The position numbers and the translations under genes are program-made. Below are positions 8,264 to 16,296 of a stretch of DNA of 64,000 nt, piece after piece (position 1 is the stretch's first letter; every line of letters begins with the position of its first letter). The notes beneath the pieces were generated by a model. The model worked only from the letters and a program-made list of their open reading frames with translations, had not been told where the DNA came from and did not search any database. The DNA comes from Gammaproteobacteria bacterium (GTDB lineage: Bacteria; Pseudomonadota; Gammaproteobacteria; Pseudomonadales; Cellvibrionaceae): contig JAGKWY010000005.1 of the NCBI GenBank assembly GCA_021151625.1, positions 22,710-86,709 on the forward strand. The letters run 5' to 3'.

Positions 8264-9127
8264 TTACACGGATTTGCCGGGGCGCCATTCTGACATTTGT
8301 TGCGGGGAAAATGTAGCGCGGGTTAACGGAACCCAATTCCCGCCGAGACGACGAATATAATTGCTACGCTCCTGTTCGGGCAGATTGGCAGCCACTTTAG
8401 TCAAGGCATCGGCGCGCCAGGCACTGTGCGCTATTACCGTCCAGGTTGCTGCGGTTAATTCGTTGCCGGCAGTATCTAATAATATGCCTGGTGTTTCAGA
8501 TGAGTATTGACTGGTGGAGGTGGCTACGGCTGCGTTTTGCAATCCCCCCATGGGATGCAACTGCCCCACATGATCACGAATGCTGATCGGCATAATAATC
8601 GGTCCATAAACGCGTATATCACCGCCAGCATTTACCCAGGCAGATTCAACACCATGCTGCTTGAGTGTTTTAATCGCCAGGTCAACAGCAAAACCTTTGG
8701 CAATCCCATCCAGTGTTATCCATACCGGGCGACGCAAGCGCGCGTAGTTGCCGCGAATATCTATGTCTTGCCAGGTGCCAATAACTAGTGGCGTTTGCGC
8801 ATTAGCAACAGGAGGTAGCGCACCTTTATCGACAATTGCTTTTCCAAGTGTGCAATTAAATTTTCCATTGCTAATACGTGTTAAGGCGCGCGCGAGCTTT
8901 AAACACCTAATGCTGGATGCGTGCAACTGCTGCCACTCCATAGGTGCGGCATTCAAGCGTGATAAATCACTCGCAGGGTTGTGAAAACTGAGTTGCTGCT
9001 GGATTTGTTCTATACAGGAAAAAGTCGCACTGAATGCGGCTTCTTGTTGCGACTCAGTCAAGTGTGCGCTCTCGGCAAGGGCAATTTCAACAAAGGTACC
9101 GAGCAATGGGCGCAGGCGCTTAATCAT
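8264..9127 (-). CDS. apbE: FAD:protein FMN transferase (ApbE family)
   Basis: ApbE enzymes take FMN from FAD and attach it covalently to a Thr or Ser in FMN-binding proteins. Family marks in the 287 residues are the N-terminal RPLLGTFVEI, the LDGIAKGFAVD segment, NAGGDIRVYG for FAD binding, and the C-terminal SAWRADALTKVA with its metal-site Asp. Most ApbE proteins are exported lipoproteins. This one starts directly at the conserved domain (MIKRLRPLLG) and shows no signal peptide, so either a start further upstream is missed or it acts in the cytoplasm before export of its target. Its likely substrate is encoded by the gene just upstream, five bases away. Confidence 0.92.
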   Translation of the reverse strand: MIKRLRPLLGTFVEIALAESAHLTESQQEAAFSATFSCIEQIQQQLSFHNPASDLSRLNAAPMEWQQLHASSIRCLKLARALTRISNGKFNCTLGKAIVDKGALPPVANAQTPLVIGTWQDIDIRGNYARLRRPVWITLDGIAKGFAVDLAIKTLKQHGVESAWVNAGGDIRVYGPIIMPISIRDHVGQLHPMGGLQNAAVATSTSQYSSETPGILLDTAGNELTAATWTVIAHSAWRADALTKVAANLPEQERSNYIRRLGGNWVPLTRATFSPQQMSEWRPGKSV

Positions 9128-9132
9128 TGTAA

Positions 9133-9684
9133 TTATTGGCTGAGCGCAATTTTGTGGATGGCGAGCAGGCGCTTTACACCATCGGTCACATTGCGACAGG
9201 ACAGGGTGGCGCCGCTGATATTGGGAATATCTTTATTTAATTTAAACTGATCGCTCAGGGTTTTTCCTGCAAAGTGGGCGCGCCATTCGGGTTTACGAAT
9301 TTGCCCACCATGGGTTTCGCGATAGCTAAGAATTTCTATGCCGATGACTTTTCCCTCGGGGGAAATCGCAGCGGCGTAGGTAATAAATTCGTGTTTGCCG
9401 ATGACTTCATCCACTAAAAAATAGCCCAGTAATTTTCCGTCCTGTTCTGCACGCCAGTTTTGTTGAACTTCGCTGCGTTGACGCACGCCAGCCATTTTTT
9501 TAATTTGATCGCGCTGGTCGTCAGAGAGATTAATGGCTGACTCCAGAAAAACTTTTGCCTCTGGAAACAAGACCTTTTGCGCCTGGGCAATGGTTAAGTA
9601 ATCCTCCGCATGGGCACTACTAACAACTGTAGCAGGAACAATAATAGCGAGCGGTAGGGTGATAAAACCGGGAATGTTGCGCAT
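9133..9684 (-). CDS. Exported FMN-binding domain protein (flavinylated electron carrier)
   Basis: This is a periplasmic protein of 183 residues with a single FMN-binding domain like that of RnfG/NqrC. A signal peptide (MRNIPGFITL to SAHA) is present when the start is ATG 9684; the frame extends to 9726 without support. The flavinylation motif is SGATLS in NISGATLSCRNVTDGVK, where the last Ser (usually Thr) would carry FMN. The segment GIEILSYRETHGGQIRKPEW is the usual stretch before it. ApbE is encoded next in the operon and presumably modifies this protein. It probably carries electrons between the membrane cytochrome encoded downstream and an outside acceptor, but the acceptor is unknown. 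Confidence 0.9.
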   Translation of the reverse strand: MRNIPGFITLPLAIIVPATVVSSAHAEDYLTIAQAQKVLFPEAKVFLESAINLSDDQRDQIKKMAGVRQRSEVQQNWRAEQDGKLLGYFLVDEVIGKHEFITYAAAISPEGKVIGIEILSYRETHGGQIRKPEWRAHFAGKTLSDQFKLNKDIPNISGATLSCRNVTDGVKRLLAIHKIALSQ

Positions 9685-9762
9685 GGAATTTTTCTCGTAA
9701 AGCACCCGCAGTAAAGCGGGCACCATAATTTTATAAAACCAACAGGAAACGATAAAAAGTAA

Positions 9763-10647
9763 TTAAAAGTTTAAGCCCACTTTCAAGCGAATTTCCTGTT
9801 CGGTTTTTTCAATCAAATGCAAACCGCTGGGTTGACCTTCAAAGGTTTCACCACCGCCGCGAATTTGATCAAAATAGGTCAGGGTGAACCAGTAATCTTC
9901 GCCGCCGTAATGCAGGGTTGGTCCGGCAAATACAGAATTGCGCTCCATAGCGACTTCGGTTTCATACTCGGTTTCGTACAGGGTTTCTACACCGATAAAC
10001 CAGTTGGGTACAAAGCGATAACTCACACCGGTGCCGGCCCAAAATTCTATTTCCACTTCCATTTCAGTGGGCCATTCAAAATCTTCAGGTAAATTATCGA
10101 TTGGTTTGCGCGTCGCGCGTGTGCCTTCGGTGCCAAAGTTGGCTGCCCAGATCACCTGGCCTTCGAGGAAATATTTTTGCAGCTGCAATTCCAGATCGAT
10201 ACTGATGGTGTCTTTATCGCGACCTGAATGTGGGTCCAATACCAGATAATCCAATCCCATTGTCATGGATACACCAAAATCATCCAGTGCCGGGCTTAAG
10301 AAATTGTACTTACCGGAAATTTCACCGCCCTGGAATTTCAAACCGTATTTCTCATCACCGGGCATATAGCCATCAATCAATAAGCCAGAGGTATCAATTG
10401 ACTGGCCTTTTATTTCACCTTTAACAGTAAAGCGATCGCTAACGCCATATTCCAATTCAGTTTCAGTGTTGTAAGCGGTGTATTCGCCCACACCTTTATC
10501 TGCGCGTTGGGTCACCACCTGATAAAACTCCCAGGCGCCATTGGGTAGTACTTCGGAACCTTTGATATAGCCAAACAGGTTTTCATCGGCGGCGCAGGGC
10601 AGGGCGACCAGGCTGGCAGCAGCCAGTGGCAGGAGATAGTTACGCAT
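9763..10647 (-). CDS. Outer-membrane beta-barrel protein (DUF6662-like)
   Basis: The product has a clear signal peptide (MRNYLLPLAAASLVALPCAA) and then about 270 residues with alternating hydrophobic/polar strands, many Tyr, Gly and Glu residues, and a C-terminal Phe (RLKVGLNF), as in outer-membrane barrels. It resembles the DUF6662 group, from memory. Start chosen at ATG 10647 with AAGGAA seven bases upstream; the frame is open to 10695. It is the first gene of the flavinylation operon, about 78 bases before the FMN-binding protein. That position suggests it lets a substrate or electron acceptor reach the periplasmic flavoprotein. No enzymatic motif is visible. Confidence 0.75.
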   Translation of the reverse strand: MRNYLLPLAAASLVALPCAADENLFGYIKGSEVLPNGAWEFYQVVTQRADKGVGEYTAYNTETELEYGVSDRFTVKGEIKGQSIDTSGLLIDGYMPGDEKYGLKFQGGEISGKYNFLSPALDDFGVSMTMGLDYLVLDPHSGRDKDTISIDLELQLQKYFLEGQVIWAANFGTEGTRATRKPIDNLPEDFEWPTEMEVEIEFWAGTGVSYRFVPNWFIGVETLYETEYETEVAMERNSVFAGPTLHYGGEDYWFTLTYFDQIRGGGETFEGQPSGLHLIEKTEQEIRLKVGLNF

Positions 10648-10850
10648 AAACAAATTCCTTGATAAGAGGCAGACGTGATTGCTAATGCAATTCAAATGAA
10701 AGAAAAAAACCGGTGTATTTTAATTGCCGTTGGGAATGATCTTTATTAAGAGTCCGTAAAAAGTCTGCAAAATTTGATGTGCATCTAATTAATCATAGGC
10801 TTATAAATAATGAAAAATATGACAAAACGAAAATCTTGACCCCATAAAAA

Positions 10851-10875
10851 GAAAGCCCCGCAGTGCGGGGCTTTC
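10851..10875 (-). terminator. Terminator of the GH5 gene
   Basis: A 12-bp perfect stem (GAAAGCCCCGCA with TGCGGGGCTTTC) with a single-base centre lies 32 bases past the GH5 stop. On the minus strand it is followed by TTTTTATGG, a weak T-tract. Confidence 0.85.
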
Positions 10876-10906
10876 AAAGGTGCATAAGTGCTCTATTTGT
10901 GCATTT

Positions 10907-12070
10907 TTATTGCGCCGCTTTCAGCATTTCCTGCTTGAAGAATTCACCTTGTTCGGAAGGGGTAAATTTCCAATCTTTAATCATCACCGGTGACCAATCC
11001 GGGTCAAATACCCACACAGTGTAAGACACACCTTTTTTCGCCATGTATTCAACGATGTTGGGGCCGTAGGTGCCATCGTTATTAATGACTGGTACATGGG
11101 CGCCGTAATCGGTTTCTTTGGCCCAGCCCAATTCAGTGGCAATCATTGGATATTTATCTGCGACATAACCCCAGCTTTTTTCCCACATGGCAAAAAAGTT
11201 TGCCTTGGTTGGGTCCTGTGGTTTGGCTTTTTGTGGATAGGGATGAATTGCGTAGGCGATGTTGTCACGACGCACCGGTGCGGTGGCGATAGGTGATAAA
11301 TCGTAAGCCCAGTTGTAACCGGCAACTAACGGAATCGCATTTTTGTTGTAGAGGCGAATTAAATCGATGTAATCCTCTAATAAATTACGCCAGCTTTCCC
11401 AGCTCGCTTTGCCCAACGAAAAATCGCCAGTGCCAATGTAATTGTGCGTTGGCTCGTTAAAAATTTCGTACACGGCAACAGTGGGTACAGTGCGATAACG
11501 CAAAGCGATTTTGCGCCAAAAATCGGCAGTTTCTTTTTGCGTGGTTTCGTACATCACGTGTTGGTACATTTCAGCTTCAAGGTTGCCGATGGAGTGCCAA
11601 TCAATAATTAAATACATATTCAGGCTATTGGCCCAAAGCACCGCTTCATCTAAACGTTCAAAGAACCAGTCTTTACCATGTTTGCGCCAGGAGAGCGGGT
11701 GGATAGGAATGCGAATAGTGTTGCCTCCCCAGCGCTGCACTTCTTCAAACAAGGCTTTATTCCACTGGCCCTGCTGTTGCAATTTGCCTGGGTCCGCAAT
11801 ATTTACACCGCGAAAAATAAATGCCTTGCCATCTTCTGTGACAAACCCTTTGCCTTGCACTTTAATCAGGCTTTGTTGACGCTCGAGTTTTTTCGCATCA
11901 AATGATTGAGGGTAGGGAATATTCCACCACTCATCGGCGGATTGTTGCGCGCCGGTAAAGCCGTGGTTTTGACCGGGTGCTTGTGCCGGAGCTGTTTTCG
12001 TGGTGGCGCTACAGGCAATTAATTGGCCGCATAACAAAAATGCAGCAAAGAGTTTCAGGTACATCTTCAT
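10907..12070 (-). CDS. GH5-family glycoside hydrolase lipoprotein
   Basis: This is a lipid-anchored glycoside hydrolase, probably cutting beta-1,4-linked glucan or mannan at the cell surface. Residues 1-20 are a lipoprotein signal with lipobox LIAC, followed by a flexible Ala/Pro/Gln-rich spacer and a GH5 (beta/alpha)8 barrel. The GH5 signature is VYEIFNEPTHN with acid/base Glu206; the nucleophile is Glu313 in MIATELGWAKE; FRGVNIADPG, NTIRIPIHPLSW and DWHS are other barrel-strand landmarks. The start is ATG 12070, with a second Met two codons later. It appears to be a single gene with its own terminator. Cellvibrio species carry many GH5 enzymes; substrate cannot be fixed from sequence alone. 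Confidence 0.9.
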   Translation of the reverse strand: MKMYLKLFAAFLLCGQLIACSATTKTAPAQAPGQNHGFTGAQQSADEWWNIPYPQSFDAKKLERQQSLIKVQGKGFVTEDGKAFIFRGVNIADPGKLQQQGQWNKALFEEVQRWGGNTIRIPIHPLSWRKHGKDWFFERLDEAVLWANSLNMYLIIDWHSIGNLEAEMYQHVMYETTQKETADFWRKIALRYRTVPTVAVYEIFNEPTHNYIGTGDFSLGKASWESWRNLLEDYIDLIRLYNKNAIPLVAGYNWAYDLSPIATAPVRRDNIAYAIHPYPQKAKPQDPTKANFFAMWEKSWGYVADKYPMIATELGWAKETDYGAHVPVINNDGTYGPNIVEYMAKKGVSYTVWVFDPDWSPVMIKDWKFTPSEQGEFFKQEMLKAAQ

Positions 12071-12245
12071 GGTGTTGGCTCTTTTATTAGGAAGTGGGTA
12101 ACGCGAGGAGGGAATTCACAGGGCAGAATCCCGCTGGGGCGGGACTCTATCAAAACGGGCTAGAGCTGAAAACCAGCTTGTAGGTAGTATTTTTTAGTGC
12201 AGGTTAAAAAGCATTCCAATAATTTTATTAGTTAAAAAGTTATGG

Positions 12246-12980
12246 CTATTTTTTTAAACGATGATTAATTGCCCGTTTAAATAACAAAACTGCACAACAC
12301 CAAAGCAGGATTAATATCACTAATAAAAATACGCTGATAAACGCAAAAATATCTGGCGCTTTCATCAGTGTGGTCATGAGGGAATCCTGATAATAAAAAA
12401 ACCACTGATGACCATCAGGGAAAACCTGCTCATGTAGCCAATAAAACACCTTGGTGGAACCAAGGGCAATTACACCCACCGCACTCAGGGTGATGCCGGC
12501 GAGAAATCCCGACAGGATTTTTTTATTCGCGGGCGGCAACCACTTTTGCCAAACGGCCAATGCGGTCAGCAGTAACCAGAGCCCTAATCCACTTAAGCCA
12601 ACGCGGTAAAACACATCGATCAGGTTGGCGACATCCTGCAGATGAATAATTTCTGCCTCATGCATAAGTGAGGTGGTTTTGCCGTCAGGCAATGAATAAC
12701 TGATGTTTTGCAAACCGCGCCCGCTGCTTTGCACGGCGTCGCTAATCTCGCCAAACAGGCGCCAGTGGTCTTCTGGTTGGGTGTATTCAAAACCGGTTTT
12801 ATGGCGATTAAGTGGAGCGAACTCCGCGATATGTTGCTCCAGTCCGAGCAGCTTATAGCCAAGGGGATAGGCAAAATGCACCTGGGCGGCGATATGCCAA
12901 CTTAGCAGCGCCAGGGCTAGCAATTGGCATACAAAAAAAACAGGCCAGAACACAAAAGCAAACAGGCGTTTCATAGTCAT
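12246..12980 (-). CDS. DUF1461-family integral membrane protein
   Basis: This is a membrane protein of about 244 residues with four main hydrophobic segments: one at the N-terminus, two in the middle (about 133-150 and 162-182) and one near the C-terminus ending LLFKRAINHRLKK. The region between helices 1 and 2 carries polar residues and the segment MHEAEIIHLQDVANLIDVFY, the conserved HL-x-D core of the DUF1461 (TIGR01906) family. Function of the family is unknown. The start is taken as ATG 12980, with another ATG two codons on; the frame is open to 13139 but the extra residues do not look like protein. It is divergent from the PEP-CTERM gene at 13256. Confidence 0.75.
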   Translation of the reverse strand: MTMKRLFAFVFWPVFFVCQLLALALLSWHIAAQVHFAYPLGYKLLGLEQHIAEFAPLNRHKTGFEYTQPEDHWRLFGEISDAVQSSGRGLQNISYSLPDGKTTSLMHEAEIIHLQDVANLIDVFYRVGLSGLGLWLLLTALAVWQKWLPPANKKILSGFLAGITLSAVGVIALGSTKVFYWLHEQVFPDGHQWFFYYQDSLMTTLMKAPDIFAFISVFLLVILILLWCCAVLLFKRAINHRLKK

Positions 12981-13255
12981 TAAGGGTGTGAATACCAGGG
13001 GGAAATTGGCCCGCAAATTACCACGCCCGCTGGTGCTCTGCACGCATTGATCGGCCAGGGTATTACTAAAGACGGCAATTACTTGACGTTTTAGATGTGC
13101 CAGAAAGTCGAAAAGACTGACACTACAGGGGCTTCCCATTGTAGATTCGGTTTTCCCAACTGCTCAATCTATTGTTTTTAATGATGATTTTGATGCCGGT
13201 ATAAAAGATGCTTCGCTGTCGTGTCGGGTTTATCCCTACGGCCAGGAGAACGCTT

Positions 13256-13654
13256 ATGCAAAGGTTATGGCGCACTATCATTATTGGTTTGTTGATTTTT
13301 TGGAGCGCGACAAGGGTCCATGCCGGGGTTATAAATTGCACGCTGGATGATTCACAGCTGCCTGCCCCTGCCTCTATTGCGGCCTGCGCTACTCATGCTC
13401 AAGATTTGCAATACCAATCGCTGGATCTAAATAGCCTTTACATAGGGTTGCGCCACGGCACATTGGATACCGTAATTGAAATGATTATGTCCAGGGATGG
13501 AGCGGGTGTTATTGCCTGTGGCAAGTTGGCTGATACATCTAATCTTGTGTTGGCCGCTCAGCCTGATACCAAAATTCCCGAGCCGAATATTGGGCTCTTA
13601 TTGGTAATGGGGATGATCTCTATATATCTCGTTCGTCGTCGTGTTTCATGCTAA
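13256..13654 (+). CDS. Small exported PEP-CTERM protein
   Basis: This 132-residue protein has a signal peptide (MQRLWRTIIIGLLIFWS to VHA), a short globular part and a C-terminal PEP-CTERM tag: IPEPNIG, a hydrophobic segment (LLLVMGMISIYLV) and RRRVSC. The start is ATG 13256, with AGGAG seven bases upstream; the longer frame from 13208 is not needed. It is the second PEP-CTERM protein in the window and shares no visible similarity with the first apart from the tag. A terminator follows the stop by 18 bases. The function of the body is unknown. Confidence 0.85.
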   Translation: MQRLWRTIIIGLLIFWSATRVHAGVINCTLDDSQLPAPASIAACATHAQDLQYQSLDLNSLYIGLRHGTLDTVIEMIMSRDGAGVIACGKLADTSNLVLAAQPDTKIPEPNIGLLLVMGMISIYLVRRRVSC

Positions 13655-13846
13655 AGCAGGGATGCAGGAGTGAAAAAAAGCCGCGGAATCTTCCGCGGCT
13701 TTTTTGCCTTTAGCCAAATAGTCATTCACTTTTTTTGCCATTTGCTGGCGATCAGTTTTGCGTTTGGCCTTATGGGTTTTCTCATGCACGCCACCCTTGC
13801 GCATAATCGGGTGGAATGCATGGCCATTGCGACTTTCTTTCTTCAT
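13646..13846 (-). CDS. Small basic protein with a terminator hairpin inside its coding frame
   Basis: The frame codes for 66 residues, very basic in its first 50 (MRKGGVHEKTHKAKRKTDRQ). The start ATG 13846 has a strong ribosome site (AGAGGA, seven bases away) and lies 12 bases past the stop of the upstream gene, so it is probably the last gene of the rtcB operon. The striking feature is that a strong terminator hairpin (13673-13705) lies within the frame, before the stop at 13646. Most transcripts should therefore end without a stop codon. That is the arrangement known for arfA, whose non-stop mRNA makes its product depend on failure of trans-translation. The protein has no convincing ArfA sequence match, so the parallel is architectural only. 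Confidence 0.6.
   Translation of the reverse strand: MKKESRNGHAFHPIMRKGGVHEKTHKAKRKTDRQQMAKKVNDYLAKGKKAAEDSAAFFHSCIPALA
13673..13705. terminator. Bidirectional terminator, overlapping the end of the small basic ORF
   Basis: The stem GCCGCGG with CCGCGGC, extended by A-T pairs, has an A-run on one side and a T-run on the other. It ends the PEP-CTERM transcript from the left and, on the minus strand, lies within the reading frame 13646-13846. Confidence 0.88.
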
Positions 13847-13858
13847 TGCAAGTTCCTC

Positions 13859-14794
13859 TTAAATTGTCATTAGGTACCACTGTGGGTTGTGAATTTTGTT
13901 CAGCCTTTTTTGAACTTTTCTGTTCGCACGAATAAAACTCGGTGCTTCCTGCGTCAGGCTAAAACAAAATTTTTCGGGTAAATCGGTATAGAGCGAGCGC
14001 GGCGGTAAACCCCAATTAATTTCCTTCATTTGGTTGCCCGTCTCAAACCGATTGTAAAACACCTTGCTCATCCCTAATTCGTTATGAATAAACCATAAAC
14101 ATGCTGCCAGCATGGCTTCTGCCCAGATTTTTTTCTGGGTGCTGGTGACTTTTTCGCAATAATCCATCATCTGCTGGCGATGGATGGAATTATTTCTCCA
14201 GACAAAGTAGGTATCATCACCCCTTTTACTGGTGCGTGCTGAACAATTCAATTGATCCAGTGCGCGAATAAGATCTGACTGTATTTCTTCAATCAGTACT
14301 TCATTCGATGCAAAATCAATATCCAGCCGTGCCCATGCCAAAGTCGCGGTACGTTTGCTGCTTTGTGGATGATATCTGCAGGTATAGCCGTTCATAACAT
14401 CGCCGGTGATACGCTGAAATTCAGCATCCAGATTTTCTGGTAGATTCAACTGCAATACCAGATTGGTACCGGGCCTTGAGGTTTGATTCCCACCAAAACG
14501 ATCACCCCATTTCCCCAGGGTTAATACATAGTGGTGTATCTCCGCCAGAGGGGCACTTTCCATATGCCATGCCTCTACCTTTTGCTTTCCTGCAGTACGG
14601 ATAATTTCCTTTACAAACGGTTTTTCCATCAATTGTCGATAACAAGACTGTTTTAGTTGCTGCACACTCAATGGGCCATCTTTGTTGAGCATTCGTTGCA
14701 GCAAATAAGTTGCATATTGATCTTTGCTGTAACGAAACAAAGTCCTGTTAGTTGGCAAGCAAGCCACTACTTCATCCACTAATGCCGCTTCCAT
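13859..14794 (-). CDS. Unknown protein encoded next to rtcB
   Basis: The 311-residue product is not recognised. It looks soluble and basic, with many Arg, Lys and Gln residues and no signal peptide. The middle part (about 150-190: LAWARLDIDFASNEVLIEEI, then DLIRALDQLN) and a Cys/His-bearing region could form a nucleic-acid or tRNA-related fold, but no motif is decisive. ATG 14794 has a full Shine-Dalgarno AAGGAGG six bases upstream. It starts 10 bases after the rtcB stop and ends 12 bases before the next small gene, so all three form an operon. Context suggests a role in RNA repair or in sensing damaged RNA alongside RtcB. Confidence 0.7.
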   Translation of the reverse strand: MEAALVDEVVACLPTNRTLFRYSKDQYATYLLQRMLNKDGPLSVQQLKQSCYRQLMEKPFVKEIIRTAGKQKVEAWHMESAPLAEIHHYVLTLGKWGDRFGGNQTSRPGTNLVLQLNLPENLDAEFQRITGDVMNGYTCRYHPQSSKRTATLAWARLDIDFASNEVLIEEIQSDLIRALDQLNCSARTSKRGDDTYFVWRNNSIHRQQMMDYCEKVTSTQKKIWAEAMLAACLWFIHNELGMSKVFYNRFETGNQMKEINWGLPPRSLYTDLPEKFCFSLTQEAPSFIRANRKVQKRLNKIHNPQWYLMTI

Positions 14795-14804
14795 TATTTC
14801 CTCC

Positions 14805-16013
14805 TTATCCTTTAATACACAAAACTTGTTTGAGCGTATGAACTACCTCAACCAAATCTGATTGGTTTTCCATTACTTCATCGATGTCCTTGTAGGCGGC
14901 GGGAATTTCGTCGATGACTTGTTTGTCTTTACGGCATTCCACGCCTTTGGTTTGGGCGATTAAATCCTCTTTGCTAAACAGATTGCGCGCAGCGGTGCGG
15001 CTCATACGCCTGCCGGCACCGTGCGCGCAGGAGCAGAATGAATCTGCGTTACCTTTGCCGCGCACTATGAAGGATTTAGCACCCATACTGCCGGGGATAA
15101 TTCCCAATTCCCCGTCGCGTGCACTGATTGCTCCCTTGCGCGTCACAATTACATCTGCACCGAAATGTTGTTCGCGACTGATGTAGTTGTGGTGGCAATT
15201 AATCGCGTGGCGATCGGCGTGGAACTTGGGCAGGAAGGGTGCGATTGCGCGCAATACCAGGCCCATCATTTCCTCGCGATTAATGCGCGCATATTCCTGG
15301 GCCCAGTTCACTGCCGTTACATAATCCACAAAGTATTCGCTACCTTCGGTGAAGTAGGCGAGGTCTTTGTCGGGCAAGTTATGGATATGTTTACCCATAT
15401 CTTTTTTTGCCAGTTGGATAAAGTATTGGCCGATAGCATTGCCGATTCCACGGCTCCCCGAGTGCAGCATTACCCACACATCCTTGCTGTCATCCACACA
15501 AATTTCGATAAAGTGATTGCCACTCCCCAAGGTGCCCAATTGCTTGGTCCAAATGGTTTGCGGTTGTTTTAACATTTTCATCACTGTGGGATGTTTTTGA
15601 AAAAGCCATTCCACACCGTAAGCGAGTTTGTTGCAGCTGTTGGTGCGTACATTAATGGTTTTGTGCGCGGCTAAACCTACCGGCACTGCGCGTTCAATCG
15701 CACTGCGCATCGCGGCGAGATTGTCAGGCAGTTGCGACGACTTCACCGATAAACGCACGGCACTCATCCCGCACCCCAAGTCCACACCTACTGCCGCAGG
15801 AATAATGGCGTTCAGGGTGGGAATCACCGAGCCTACCGTTGCCCCAATTCCCGCATGTACATCCGGCATGGCCGCAATGTGTGAGTGGATAATCGGTAGC
15901 TGCGCAATTTGTTTTAATTGCGTTAATGCCTGGTTTTCAATATCGCTGGTGTAAATCTTTACCGGCTTCAAACCGTTACTGGCATTTTTGTTCAATTCAA
16001 TTTTTACAGGCAT
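14805..16013 (-). CDS. rtcB: RNA-splicing ligase RtcB
   Basis: RtcB joins RNA ends carrying 2',3'-cyclic phosphate or 3'-phosphate to 5'-hydroxyl ends, using GTP and manganese. Family marks are MPDVHAGIGATVGSVIP near the N-terminus, AVGVDLGCGMSAVR with the metal-binding Cys, LGSGNHFIEI, MLHSGSRGIG, and the guanylated His331 in CAHGAGRRMSR. The length (402 residues) is close to the Escherichia coli enzyme. The start is ATG 16013, with AAGGGA six bases upstream; a further Met codon at 16028 lacks a site. It is first in an operon with two unknown genes, not with rtcA. No RtcR-type sigma-54 promoter was seen directly upstream. Confidence 0.95.
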   Translation of the reverse strand: MPVKIELNKNASNGLKPVKIYTSDIENQALTQLKQIAQLPIIHSHIAAMPDVHAGIGATVGSVIPTLNAIIPAAVGVDLGCGMSAVRLSVKSSQLPDNLAAMRSAIERAVPVGLAAHKTINVRTNSCNKLAYGVEWLFQKHPTVMKMLKQPQTIWTKQLGTLGSGNHFIEICVDDSKDVWVMLHSGSRGIGNAIGQYFIQLAKKDMGKHIHNLPDKDLAYFTEGSEYFVDYVTAVNWAQEYARINREEMMGLVLRAIAPFLPKFHADRHAINCHHNYISREQHFGADVIVTRKGAISARDGELGIIPGSMGAKSFIVRGKGNADSFCSCAHGAGRRMSRTAARNLFSKEDLIAQTKGVECRKDKQVIDEIPAAYKDIDEVMENQSDLVEVVHTLKQVLCIKG

Positions 16014-16179
16014 AAAAATCCCTTGCACGCCTTGTTCAGGCGCGAAAAATTCGAGTGAACCTTCCTGGTGTTAAGATCGGGGAAAAGATCAATGGGCAAG
16101 GTTGTTGCTTTGCTCTTTAGATAAACGGCGAGAAAACAACAGCTGAAAACAATCAACAACAGCAATCAGCAAAAACAAA

Positions 16180-16209
16180 AAGCCCTGATCAGTTTCCCGA
16201 TCAGGGCTT
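16180..16209 (-). terminator. Terminator between the tiny ORF and rtcB
   Basis: An 11-bp perfect stem (AAGCCCTGATC with GATCAGGGCTT) and 8-base loop is followed on the minus strand by TTTTGTTTTTGC. A second hairpin (TGGAAGGT with ACCTTCCA, 16222-16245) precedes it. The terminator lies 167 bases upstream of rtcB, so it would either end a short separate transcript or attenuate rtcB. Confidence 0.88.
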
Positions 16210-16266
16210 GTATGCCTGACCTGGAAGGTAATTAAAAACCTTCCAAGTCCGAGTACTCAGAAGGTG

Positions 16267-16296
16267 TTATGCGTTGGTATAACCTGCGTAAGTCAT
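16267..16296 (-). CDS. Nine-codon ORF (MTYAGYTNA) in a structured leader
   Basis: A tiny frame reads MTYAGYTNA and stops at TAA. It has a good Shine-Dalgarno (AGGAG, eight bases before ATG). The ribosome site overlaps an 8-bp self-complementary sequence GAGTACTC (16300-16307), and a second copy lies just past the ORF (16251-16258). With one extra pair they make a 9-bp stem that would enclose the whole ORF and hide the ribosome site. A strong promoter lies upstream and a terminator downstream, so the unit stands alone. It could be a leader peptide controlling rtcB, a small peptide gene, or a regulatory RNA. No repeated amino acid points to classical attenuation. Confidence 0.5.
   Translation of the reverse strand: MTYAGYTNA

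Noticed and set aside
13679..13846. Direct assignment of the small basic gene to ArfA
   Set aside because: The hairpin arrangement is similar, but the residue pattern of ArfA is not convincingly present, so only the architecture is reported.
16014..16180. Sigma-54 promoter expected before rtcB
   Set aside because: The only partial match (TTGC near 16099 on the minus strand) lacks the required GG at -24; no TGGCAC-type element was found.
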